Source of the DNA: Takakia lepidozioides | Taxonomy: Eukaryota > Streptophyta > Takakiopsida > Takakiales > Takakiaceae | NCBI GenBank assembly: GCA_030704615.1 | Contig: CM060734.1 | Coordinates: forward strand, 63,134,042-63,198,041 | Length of the DNA stretch: 64,000 bases | Direction: 5' to 3' | Shown: piece by piece, positions 11,411-21,359 of the stretch | Numbering within the stretch: the first letter of the stretch is position 1 | Layout of the letters: each line of letters begins with the position of its first letter | Notes under the pieces: generated by a model | Told to the model about the DNA's origin: nothing | The model's input: only the letters and a program-made list of their open reading frames with translations | The model's database searches: none | Program-made: the position numbers and the translations under genes

Positions 11411-11657
11411 ACAATAACAGGTTAGTGCATGCGAGAAGAAAGTGGCAGCCCTCGTTCTCTTCTTTTCGTAATCTTGACTTCATTTTCAGTTGGCTGCCTA
11501 TGAGGAGGCAAGCAGGCTGTAAGGCTCAGCTCAGTCCCTTGGTCAGGAAACAAACCAAGGCAGACGCAAGACAAGATGAGCAGTTCTGAGGTAAGGGAAA
11601 GTACCAGACTCGTCTGCATGATACCAGACCAGAATTTATGCCAGTACCAGGGGAAAG

Positions 11658-12563
11658 TCAACCAACATCAAATTGAAGAAGATCCCAAGTGTCAAGCAAA
11701 TCTGGAGGCACATAAGGATAGTCCATCAAATGACATAAGACATAGGGATCTGAAACAGGCTCAGCAGGTGATGGAGATCGTGCAGCAGGGGAGACTAGAT
11801 CATTTAAGGTAGTGTAAGGTGCAGGGATTTTGGATTCGTCTCGAGTCAAAGCATCTGCATTAACGTTATCCTTCCCACGCTTGTAGGAGATGGTAAAGTC
11901 ATAGCCTTGCAGAATGAGAGCCCACCGAGCTAATCTGCCAGTGAGTTCATGAGGGGTTAGCAAGGCTTTTAAAGATAGATGATCAGTTTCAATGGTAAAA
12001 TGACAGCCATGTAAATACTGCCGAAAATATTTGACTCCAAAGATAACTGCAATGCCTTCCTTGTCAGTGATAGAGTAATTGCACTCATGTTTATCAAGGC
12101 GGCGAGAGGCGTATGCGATGGCATGCTCCTGACCATCTTGAATCTGGCTCAACACAACAGAGATAGCTTGCAGGCATCAGTTTGCAAGATAAATGACAAG
12201 GTAAAATCAGGATAAGCAAGCACATGAGCAGAGGTTAAGTGCAATTTTGAGCTTCTCAAATGCGGACGTTTCAGCAGTACCCCATACAAAACGAGTATCC
12301 TTGGATAACAAGTGAGCGAGTGGAGCAGCTAGTTTGGCAAACTGAAAGATGAAGCGACGATAGTAAGAACCCAAGCCTAAGAAGGCTTTAACGCATGTTT
12401 TATCCTGAGGGGCTGGATAGTTCCACACAGCTTGGATCTTAGCAGGGTCAGGACTGATGCCAGCAGCAGAAAACAGATGGCCCAAGAAAATGAGTTGTTG
12501 GGCAGTTACAAGGTTGAGTGGACAAAAAACGGCAGATCCTACTCCATGAAAGTCCATGACCAA
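11658..12563 (-). pseudogene. Gypsy RT thumb/connection and RNase H
   Basis: ORF 12207-12563 contains the post-palm RT segment (FLGHLFSAAGISPDP, KAFLGLGSYYRRFI). ORF 11658-12155 contains RNase H motifs (AIAYASRRL, YSITDKEGIAVIFG, TDHLSLKALL) followed by the GRLARWAL...VNADALTR tether. A frame break near 12160-12206 separates the two. The palm with YxDD should lie upstream but is replaced (see 12565-13192). Confidence 0.88.
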
Positions 12564-12564
12564 A

Positions 12565-13192
12565 AAAGAAAGTTGAGGATACTATCCCAAATTATTATTT
12601 TTGGTGATAGATAATGGTATACTGAACATATTTAGTAAAGAGTCCTACCCCAAATATTAAAGATATAATTCATTAAATATTTTAGTATATTATTTAGAGA
12701 AATTATGAAAAACTAAAAATTAGAGTTTACAAAAAAATTCAATATGACACCTAGCCATTGAAGATTATAGGTTTTTATACTTCTAGAGAAAAAATGATAC
12801 CCAAAATCCAAAATTCAAGATCAGCTATGGACTTTTCAAAAAACGCATATTGTTTTTACATATATTAGTCCATATGAGTCAAATGACAAATGATTTTGCC
12901 ACTTCAAATCCATACCTATGATGTGGACCAAAATGGCCACCTTATGTCCAAATTTCAATGGAATTCAACAATGGCACATAGGAGAACTTGAGTCCATTGT
13001 AATTCCATTCATTGCGGTAACAATCCACAATGACGGTGTTCAAAAGTCCACTGCGGAGTCATTTCTTATCGGATTCGTGATTGGAGAGTTGCTATGGGTG
13101 CGTATTGAAGCTAGAAATCCAATGACATATATATATGCTGGTTTTAATGAATTAATTCAATTTCAATTGATGACACCATCAATTGCAGTCAT
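12565..13192. other. AT-rich foreign segment replacing the RT palm
   Basis: The minus-strand pol frame is coding up to SSLDLASGF at 13193 and resumes near 12560 with NLVTAQQLIFLGH. The roughly 120 residues expected between them (YHQI through YxDD) are absent. In their place are about 630 bases of strongly AT-rich DNA (long A/T runs at 12660-12730) with no element similarity. A 92-codon plus-strand ORF (12918-13196) has no recognised motif. It could be a non-autonomous insertion combined with a deletion; terminal repeats were not seen. Confidence 0.7.
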
Positions 13193-13621
13193 CTAAAAGC
13201 CAGAGGCTAAATCTAAGGAAGAGAAGATAGTGGCCCCATTAAGTTGATCTAGCGTTTCATTGATGCGTGACAAAGGGTAAACATCCCTCTTTGTAATGGC
13301 ATTTAAACGCCGAAAATCAACGCAAAAACGGGTTGAGCAATCCTTCTTACCCACCAAGACAATGGGACTGGCCCAAGGGGATATGGAGGGGGTGATTACA
13401 CCAGCATCAAGCATTTTGGTAATCTCATCCTGAATGACCTTGCGCTCATGAACACTCTCCCTGTAAGCATGTTGTTTGATAGGCTTACCATCCGTGATGA
13501 TGTCATGATCCAAAAGGGTGGTGCGGCCCAAGTCATGAAGCCCTTGACTAAAGATGTCGAGATTGTCACGCAGAAACTGGTGCAGGCGATCAATCTGCTG
13601 GGGAACAAGGTGATCACCCAC
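13193..13621 (-). pseudogene. Gypsy RT fingers (N-terminal half)
   Basis: The frame contains HDIITDGKPIKQHAYR, LDAGVITPSISPWASPIV, KKDCSTRFCVDFRRLN and PLSRINETLDQL, then ends at SSLDLASGF, the RT segment carrying the first catalytic Asp (D in SSLDL). The rest of the palm is missing. Confidence 0.92.
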
Positions 13622-13654
13622 CTTGATATCCTTTAAGACCTACTGGAAATGTTG

Positions 13655-14179
13655 CTATGCTTCAGGAGTAAGCGGGCCCTTGTCAGTGGAACCAGAATGA
13701 GAGGCAAACGCCTGGAGTTGGTCCACAGGGGAATCCACTAGCCCAATATCATGAAGACTGAGACCTTTCTGAACAGAGGCCAATTCAGACATAGGAGAAG
13801 CAATGAGCCTAGCAAGGACCTGACCCCTGCGGACACTGATGCTGATACGTTCAGGATTAGCAATCAGTAACCTGACCTCACCCTTGAATCCCCTGTCTAA
13901 AATCCCAGAAGCAACCAGACAGTGTTTTTGGAGGGTAAGTTTTTTCCAGCCCTCAACCTCAAGGAAATGACCTGCAGGGCAAGCAAAAGCTAAGCCTGTA
14001 GGTACTATGCGCTGAGAAAAAACAGGGATGCTGAAATCAACTGGAGAACGTAGCAACATGGTGTTCTTTGCCATAGGCAGGGGATGTCCAAACTTCTTAC
14101 CTGGTGGAGGGAAGAGCCATTGGTACAAAGTATCACCAAGTGGTTGAAACTGGCTGAATCTGGCCCAATTATAATGCAA
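13655..14179 (-). CDS. dUTPase-like domain inside gypsy pol (between protease and RT)
   Basis: The ORF carries the trimeric dUTPase pattern: VPTGLAFACPAGHFLEV (beta-hairpin after motif 1), GILDRGFKGEVRLLI (motif 3, normally GxxDxxYxGEV) and GQVLARLIA (motif 4, normally GxRIAQLI). Motif 1 (AGYDL) is weak, motif 2 is altered, and the flexible C-terminal motif 5 is not seen. dUTPases hydrolyse dUTP and keep uracil out of reverse-transcribed DNA. Retroviruses place the domain elsewhere (lentiviruses between RT-RNase H and IN, betaretroviruses next to PR); here the order is PR-DUT-RT. Loss of motif 5 may mean a structural or lost-function role. It is separated from RT by a stop and frame gap. Confidence 0.8.
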   Translation of the reverse strand: MHYNWARFSQFQPLGDTLYQWLFPPPGKKFGHPLPMAKNTMLLRSPVDFSIPVFSQRIVPTGLAFACPAGHFLEVEGWKKLTLQKHCLVASGILDRGFKGEVRLLIANPERISISVRRGQVLARLIASPMSELASVQKGLSLHDIGLVDSPVDQLQAFASHSGSTDKGPLTPEA

Positions 14180-14196
14180 ACTGCTCTGTCATCTGC

Positions 14197-14565
14197 TCAG
14201 CTTGAAGCTTGAGACGAGAATAGTTGGCCATAGAGGTCCCAACAGCAATAGTAACATGGCTTTAGACTCACCTTGTAAGGTTGCCCTTCACCATTGTAAA
14301 GGCACATAAGATTGTTCATGATGTCAATGCTGGCCTCTGCACCCTTCATCCAATCCAGACCTAGCAAAATTTGTTCACCCATGGTGACAATGCAAGTCTG
14401 CAAGACAATTTTCCCACTAATGGGGATAGGTAAGGTGACTAACCCAATGGGTTCATATGCCGTGCCATCAGCTATGGTAGCCACAACGCCACAAGCAGAG
14501 CTAATCTTTAATCCAAGAATGCAAACTGCACTCCCACATGACATTGTGTCATCAATGGGTGGATC
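14197..14565 (-). pseudogene. Retropepsin with interrupted active site
   Basis: The ORF contains GTAYEPIGLVTLPI, a TCIVTMGEQILLGLDW stretch (the hydrophobic-G-hydrophobic ILLGLD motif of retropepsins) and a C-terminal tail. At the expected DTG site the frame reads D-T-M-S-C-G-S-A-V, as if nine bases (ATGTCATGT) interrupt DT-G. The ASP triad would be broken unless the true site lies upstream. It acts, in family terms, as the polyprotein-processing aspartic protease dimer. Confidence 0.65.
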
Positions 14566-14674
14566 CGGTCCCTACTGATGTGCTTATAGGCCTCACAGTG
14601 CATGAGTTTGAAATCACGAGAAAGAACAGCACTTACCAGCGTGTTGGGGTTCTTACCATGGTCATCTGGCATCC

Positions 14675-15868
14675 TCACAGACGACCGGGTTTGTTTAAAG
14701 TACCCTTCTGTTTTTTGTCTCTTTGTAACTGTTCAATCAGGGCAGGCAAGTCAGATTGGTAAGACCACCACCTAGTGTAATGCTTGATGGACTTACAGAT
14801 CATCCATGCCACCAGTGAGGTCCTGGTGTCATGACGAATGCCAGCATGGGTTTTACCTTGAGGCCCAGATCTGGCAGGGACTGTAGGGTTCCAGCCTACC
14901 TTAGCTTTGAAGGCTTGTAGTTCTCCCTGGATTTCATTACGAAAAGATGACAACTCATGGACAATGGAAGGGACCAGATCTTTTGCAATACCTTTCACCC
15001 CAGGGTCCCCATTAATAGGCTCTACACAATGACTCTCACTAGGCAGATGAGTGTATTTCGTGTTGGTTACTTTAGACAGGCCTGCCTTGAGACGTAACCT
15101 TTTTTCAATCAATTCCACCATCTCATCTTCAGTGGTGTAAGTCTGTTTTTGCATAAACATTTTTTCAGCAGGGGGCAAGCCCTTTACAAAACAATGTTTC
15201 AAAATAGCAGGTTTCTCTGATGCAATCAAAACCAACTTACAGATTGCAGTTCGCAAGTCAGTGTAGTATTTCCACACACTGTCGTCATGATGAAATTTTA
15301 AGTCTGGTGTGGTGTAAGCTATGGGTTTTTCTTCACGAAAGAGCTTGCGAGCCAATTCTCTGGCTTCTACCCACGTAAGTTCATTTTTGTCCTTAATGTT
15401 GGACTCAAACAGTTGCCTGGCCTCTCCCTTGAGACAGATCTGAAATGACTTGACTTGGAATCGTGGGGGAACTCCATTCATTTCAGTGCTGATTTCAAAA
15501 AATTCCAAGAAGGACTCAAAATCTTCCCCGAAGTTGTAGTCAGGGTATTGCTGCTTATGCATTCGCTCTCCATGATCAGTTTTCCGTGGAGTAGTATCCG
15601 GAACTTCAGTTTGTTTTAGCAACATCTTCAAAAGGGGGGAGGCAATTTGAAATCACCCCCATGGCTTCACACAGCTCGTCCAAATCAAATGTGGCTGAGG
15701 CACAGTCGCCGGATCCTTGTGATCTCCGGACGACTCTCCCCTTTCCATATTATTCTTTTCATTAATTGTTGTCTTTTCCCTCTCCTCCGCTGCACGTTTT
15801 TCCAATTCACTTAGTCCCATCGTTTCTTCTGCTTCCCTTTCTAGCATAGATCTTGTAAATACAGACAT
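14675..15868 (-). pseudogene. Gypsy gag polyprotein, frameshifted
   Basis: ORF 15653-15868 starts MSVFTRSMLEREAEE and is rich in Glu/Lys. ORF 14675-15631 continues with the capsid core (FESFLEFFEIST, CLKGEARQLFE, WVEARELARKLF, KHCFVKGLPP). The two are joined by a frame change near 15632-15652. There is no zinc knuckle in the readable part. Orientation and order put it at the 5' end of the minus-strand element that ends near 9.4 kb. Confidence 0.8.
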
Positions 15869-16664
15869 GAGAAGAGGAGTACACGGCTACCTGTCCGAAG
15901 GGGCACTGAGCTGTGAATCCCACCCGGACACACAGTGGGATGTGATGAAGTGATGCTTGTGCAGCAGATACACTCCTTCTCCCAAGAATGCCCACAGTTC
16001 CTCTTCACCCTTGAGCGAAAAAGCCACGCATACGATACTGCGTACTACCTTTTTCTTCACCAACAACGTGTGGGTATGATATGTCTGAACTTCTTTGGCC
16101 TTGTAGAGACCTACTGTTTCACGCCGAAAACACACCCCCGGAAAGATCAACACATCACTGGGACAAAAAAGAAATTCAGAGTCGGGGATACCCATTAGCT
16201 CTTCCCAAGTGGGATCCCGGGTAGGGGCTGGCAGAACTCGAGGCCTTAAATTAGCAAGTAGGATAGATGTTCCTTCTTTAACTAGTTCCCTTAATCATAG
16301 AGGGCTCGGCTTGTCAGGAGGCAGAAAGCTCTCAGGCTCTACACCCAATTCTCGACTCACAGAGAATTGTGGAATACCCAAGACAACCCAGCTAAGCTTC
16401 TCACCACTCTCCAACTGCTCCTTGGCACTAGCAAGGAGGATTTGTAGAGTGACTTCCCTCGAATGAAGTTTGAGGAGAAGGCGTGCAGCATAGGCTCCCT
16501 GAAGAGATTTGCGAATGCGCCGGCTCTGCTCCCTTTGCTCCGCTTTGGTGCGTATAGGTTTGCAAGCTTCTTTGCGCGCAGTTTCCTCAAAGGTTTTGGC
16601 CCAAAACTCCGGCGTGTCCAGCGGCAGCTCGGGCCGCGGAATAGGTTCTTCCTCCGGGTAATCA
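15869..16664. other. Leader/unassigned; one 137-codon ORF
   Basis: The part next to gag should hold the 5' leader, but no LTR copy matching 9363-9830 and no primer site were found. Minus-strand ORF 16295-16708 (Glu/Arg-rich, PIPRPELPLDTPEFW) is mostly in this stretch; its start overlaps the methyltransferase fragment out of frame, so it may be a chance fusion. Confidence 0.35.
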
Positions 16665-16931
16665 ATCCTTGAAGACCTCCTCAACCGGAGAAAAATCCCC
16701 AACCTCATCCATCACCGCCTTGGCAGCCAACTCCCTCTAAACCTCAAGCATCTCCCACGTGTGCCATGGATGCGGCCTGCACCTCATGGTCTTCATCTGT
16801 TCGCCCCCACTCGTTGCCTGTACCATCTCGCTAGGTAGAGAGACCATCAAGGGAAGTATACTCCATACTCTACGCTGCTCAGCCATAGCCAAGCTGATAA
16901 TCCAAGTCAAGGTACCAGTAAAACCCATCGC
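16665..16931 (-). pseudogene. Second fragment of the methyltransferase-bearing element (motif X to linker)
   Basis: Minus-strand readings LTWIISLAMAEQRR, HPWHTWEMLEV, ELAAKAVMDEVGDF and VEEVF match the end of the methyltransferase ORF at 50.04-50.28 kb (LTWIISLAMAEQRR, HPWHTWEVLEV, VGDFSRVEEVL). About 73 bases are deleted relative to that copy, removing SSLSEAS through the LGQAMDLN part of motif X. The fragment abuts a plus-strand RNase H frame at 16932, so it is a rearranged relic. Confidence 0.85.
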
Positions 16932-18537
16932 TTGTTTTATGTGGATCACCAGGCTCTGATATATCTGGTGAACAAACCTTTGATAAGTGGAAGGATAGCA
17001 AGGTGGTTGATAATCTTGCATGAGTTTGAGTTCGAGGTTGTTTACAAGTCTGGTCGGTTGCATCTTGTGGCAGATCATTTGTCACGCCTATCAACAGGAG
17101 AGCCAGCCACAGGAGTAGACGACCAATTACCTGATGCAAGTTTGTTTGTAGTGGAGGTGCAGGGAAGTGCAGAAGAATGGTTAGATTGGCAGTGGCCAAT
17201 CAGATACTACCTTACTCATGGTCAGTGCCCACCTAGTTATGGGAAGGAGCAGAAGAAGAGAATCGTTATCAAGGCTCTACCTTATACTACGGTAGGGGGC
17301 AGAATGTATAAGCTAGGACCTGATGGAGTACTGAAACGATGCTTGTACCACCATGAAGTAAATAAAGTTTTGGAGAAAGTTCATAAAGGAGCGGCTGGAG
17401 GTCATTTTGGAGAAGAGACTACCAGTAGAAAGATACTACTTGCAGGTTACTGGTGGCCTACTTTGTTCAAGGATGTACACAAGTATTGTAAAACTTGTGA
17501 TGAATGTCAGAGGCTAGGACCATTGCAGAGATCTGGGAAGATGGCTTTGCATCCTACAATGCCTACTGAACTATTTCAGAAATGGGGCTAGACTTTGTTG
17601 GACCAATTAACCCACCAGCCAAGAATACACAGAACAAGTATATAATCACAGCCACTGATTATACTACAAAGTGGGTGGAAGCTAAAGCTCTGAGGGACAA
17701 CACAGCTAAGTCCACAGCAAGGTTCCTGTATGAGAACATACTTACACGATTTGGCTGTCCCCTAGAATTTATCAGTGACCAGGGAAGTCACTTCATTAAT
17801 GAAACCATAGATCTCTTGACTAAGGAGTTCATGATTGTGCATAGAAAGAGTACAACTTATTACCCACAGGGTAATGGGCATGCAGAGGCTACTAACAAAA
17901 TACTATATACTATCTTGGCGAAGATAGTCAATGCGAACAGAAGAGATTGGGATACAAAGCTGCTGACAACTTTGTGATCATACAGGACTTCATATGAAGT
18001 CACCACGAAGTATACACCATTCCAATTAGTTTATGGTATGGAAGCTTTACTACCAGTGGAATTCTCGTTACCCACCATGAGAACTGAATGTGGAAGAAGA
18101 ATGGAATTGGAAGATTCAATTAAGGTGAGGAAACATGAATTATACCATGTGGAAGAAGTACGTGCTGATGCAGCTGATAACATGACCAGAATTCAGATAA
18201 GGAGGAAGGATCAGTTTGATGAAGGCAAATTAAAGACTTTTAAGACGGGAGATTTGGTTCTGTGGTTGCAAAAGAAGGGGGAGATTAAGACTTCTAAGCT
18301 TAAATCACCATGGAAAGGACCTTATGTCATACAGAAGATGTATGATAACAACACCGCCATGTTACAAACCATTAACAAAGAGATGATGGGAAGAGTTAAT
18401 GCCAATAAGTTGAAGGGATACAGTGGTATCCATGACAAACCAACACAGAAACAGTCACGGGCTGCACCGGTAATACCAACGGAGCATGAAGCACTTGTCG
18501 TAAACCCGATGGTGTATGGCCTGAGCGGAGCACACGG
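16932..18537 (+). pseudogene. Gypsy RNase H end and integrase, no chromodomain
   Basis: The frame starts in the RNase H/tether region (YVDHQALIYLVN, GRIARWLIIL, VADHLSRL). It continues with an intact HHCC finger (HHEVNKVLEKVHKG, GGHFGEE, CKTCDECQ) and the integrase core (MGLDFVGPI, ATDYTTKWVEA, FISDQGSHF, YYPQGNGHAEATN). Lesions are a one-base loss at about 17582 (WG|LDFVG) and TGA at 17975-17977 in place of Trp before SYRTSYEVTTKYTPF. A GPYV-type C-terminal motif follows (KGPYVIQKMY). The type resembles plant Tat/Athila-like gypsy. The RT half is missing upstream. Confidence 0.9.
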
Positions 18538-18667
18538 GTGTTCCCACACAGCCTATCACAGCCTATCACAGCCCAACACAACATCACATAGTTTATCACC
18601 GCCCCACCACAGTTTGACACAGCCTGTCACAGCCCAACACAGCCCACACAGGTTGCACAGTCCATAG
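18538..18667 (+). repeat. CACAGCC-rich low-complexity tract
   Basis: Irregular repeats of the words CACAGCC, TATCACAGCC and CAACACA. They extend the integrase frame as a Ser/His/Pro-rich tail (HSLSQP). A closely similar tract lies at 54225-54610 in the leader of the methyltransferase element. Confidence 0.8.
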
Positions 18668-18672
18668 GGTCA

Positions 18673-19650
18673 GTGACAAGTGGTCGCGGGTTAATGTCAA
18701 AAGAATGGCCGGTGAGTGTAAAGACAATTTGGAAGTCAAACTCAGAGAATGTGCCACGCGGACAGAGGGAGACGGGAGAATGTTTGAATTCAAACACGTG
18801 GCCTAAGGGGCGAAGCACTCCGCATTGCATGTACTGCAATAGCAGGTGTCAACATGCAAGAAAACAAATAGAGCCGTCAAAGTACCTACCCAATATCTCA
18901 GCCGAAAATAATTATGGACCCATTAATGCATTCAGGGCAAGGGTAACGGAACCCTGTACGAATACAGAAAAGGGTTATCTTTGCCACATGTGCTATCCTA
19001 GTGGACATTCCAGGGGGGAAAGTTCACTAAAGGAAATTAAATTAAAAAGTTACTCAAAGAGGCAACAGCCAATCACGAGCCACAATTACCTGCAGAGGGT
19101 ATCCTCCAAGAAACAAGATCAAGAATTAAAAAAAAAATTGAGCGGAAGAGTAGGGGTCGTTCCGAATAACGGGCGTCTCGACATGAGAGACAATCAAAGC
19201 TATAGCTTTGAAGCTATGGCGGAAATAACAGACTACACGCTCGCCTTATTACTTACGCAGTGGCACGAGAACGGACGAACTGAGAGTACATTTTTTCTCA
19301 ATCGATACTTGCAAGCCCCGCAGGCTTACAAGCATTTACGCATTTCATTCTGTGCCAACCACACTTTTATGCTCTGTGCCCTGCAGGCGTTTCTTCAGTT
19401 GTTGCAAACAAAACCTTTCTGTTTGTCTAGAATGAAGAGAGTGAGAGGAATGGAAGATATCAGGGTGAAGAGTACCACAATACTACAGAAGCAAACGATT
19501 GCTACACCACAGGCAGTTCAGCTACTGAGGGAGCTGCGATTGGAGGGGCTGCTACGCAAGGATTGGTCATTGCATCATCGGCAATACATGCTGCAATTTC
19601 TGCAAAACTTTGAGCCTAAGACGGGAGTAACCCAGGTGAAACCGTTCTAA
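18673..19650 (+). other. 325-codon ORF of unknown status
   Basis: An open frame 3' of the integrase remnant. The Cys-containing stretch (CMYCNSRCQHARK, CHMCYPSGH) is suggestive of metal binding, but the spacing fits no finger family I know. The rest is basic and Leu-rich near the end (QLLRELRLEGLLRKD). Its place directly after an element's integrase suggests 3' element or LTR sequence; it may be a chance ORF. Confidence 0.3.
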
Positions 19651-20118
19651 ATATGTAAGTGTTCTAGGTCAACATCTTGCACCAGAGGCTTTTTCCTACG
19701 CCATGCTGTAGGAATGAATGATCAAATGGCAAGAGAGACCTTGATCTTCCATATTTGGACAAACGGTTATTGATGAAACTGACTTCCTCATGTCCTTCTA
19801 ATGTCTATGAATTCTTGAATATGCATATGATAAAGTGCAGCTGGAGAAATTGGACAACCATGCTTTTCAAAACAAAGCAGTTCAGGTTCATAATGACTAC
19901 AAACATTCTTTGAGTATATTTGCATTGTGTAGTAGTTTGATAAAATCCTTACTTATTGTTTTTGCGATTTCAAGAGAGTACGTCAGGACCATATTCTGTT
20001 GGGGCAAGTCACTTGATTGCCCATTCTTTCCACTTGCATTTTATTGTCATTCCTGCTTTTGACGAGGTGCATGCCTATATTGGTCAATCGTATCCTGGAT
20101 GATGGTGTGTTCCTGCAG
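19651..20118. other. Upstream intronic or intergenic sequence of the ARF gene
   Basis: Only short ORFs; no ARF exon recognised in this stretch. Confidence 0.4.
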
Positions 20119-21359
20119 CAAGGCATGGCCTCTCTGCCAAAGCCTGTCAGAAGCTACACCAAGGTATGCATTTTTCTTCTGGGCTAGGCTGGTCATGACA
20201 ACATTTTATATTTCCCATCTTGAAGTTACGGAAGAAAATAAAAACTGGAGCGCTACAGCACCAACTTCCAGATAGGCAAAGGGCTGCTGGGTCTTGATTT
20301 ATTATGGCTGTGCTGGGTGGGGAGCTGCTAGGTGTACAAGCTGGGGTCGATAACACGGAACCTGGATGGACGCGGTTTAGTAACTATACAGATCTCCGGT
20401 GTGAGCTTGCATGCATGTTTGGGCTGGAGGGCCAACTGGACCAGAAGCTGGGGTGGCAACTAGTGTTCTGCAATGAGAATGATCTCCTCGCTGTGGGGGA
20501 TGATCCTTGGGAGTACGTTTCTTTCCAACACTCCGCACCTTTCCTTACATGAGAAAAAGATTCTGTGGATTGTGTGAGTCCTCAGAGGATGGCCGCCAGC
20601 AGTTGTATTACTGCGGATCCCTAAGAAATACTTGTAGGGTCCCTGCAGCAATATTGCTGTAGTGGCGAGCGCAGCTTGCTATGAATGGTCAAAGGCTTGA
20701 AGCTCTTTCTATTTAAAGTTTCAAGTCATTGTGTGGCTAGGAGTTGATTCACAGATCCTTGTCTCAGGAGCACAAGCTGTGCTGGACATGTCCACATTCA
20801 CTCCAAGTGAAGTGACTCCGGCCACCGGATATTGTCTAACTAGGGTACTCACGTTTGTATGGAAAATCAGGAAGCTTGCAATTTTTCAGGAGGCAACAAC
20901 ACTGAGATGATATTGTGGGAGTGGATGTTAATTTATTTCTTGGCCCACAGCAGTGTTTGGTTTTAACTTTAGGTTATGGTCTTCGTATTGAATATGTCTG
21001 GTGTCTCTCCCCTGAGAATTGCACTCGTAGCAGAAAGCCAATATTGCTTCACATTGGTCTATTTTGTGAGCTTGTGGAACTCCCTGCAAGATTCCCATGA
21101 GCATAACGCATAAGCACAATATGAAATATACAACAACACATATGTACTAGCAGGATATAAGAGGGGATTCTAATGTCTCTTCTCTCTTCAATGGGTGGTT
21201 GATATCAGTGAGTTTGTGATCTCGGTCCGGGGAATTCGCATACTATCACCACTGGAAGTTTACTTCTACATGAATAAGGAGCGATTTGGTGTTGCCTGTG
21301 ACATCGTAAATGCTGGTGTCCCACAAAGCTCTGACCCTGGTGCATATCTCTACATATGA
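20119..21359 (+). CDS. ARF: Auxin response factor, C-terminal PB1 domain (three exons)
   Basis: Exon 20119-20163 encodes [11 protein letters not shown] and ends at a GTATGC donor. Exon 20332-20512 follows a CTAG acceptor and encodes [12 protein letters not shown], then (one base out of frame) [41 protein letters not shown], ending before GTACGT. Exon 21209-21359 resumes with [17 protein letters not shown] and ends in TGA. This is the ARF/Aux-IAA type I/II PB1 domain: the lysine in RSYTK/VYK and the acidic OPCA-like ENDxLxxGDDPW motif are both present, so head-to-tail oligomerisation is expected. The B3 DNA-binding and ARF domains are not found upstream; gypsy remnants occupy that side, possibly in a long intron. 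The frame slip at about 20373 is flanked by good similarity on both sides, so it may be an assembly error. Confidence 0.85.

Noticed and set aside
19196-19215. Palindrome CAAAGCTATAGCTTTG
   Set aside because: 16-base palindromes occur by chance at this window size and no second copy or operator context was seen.
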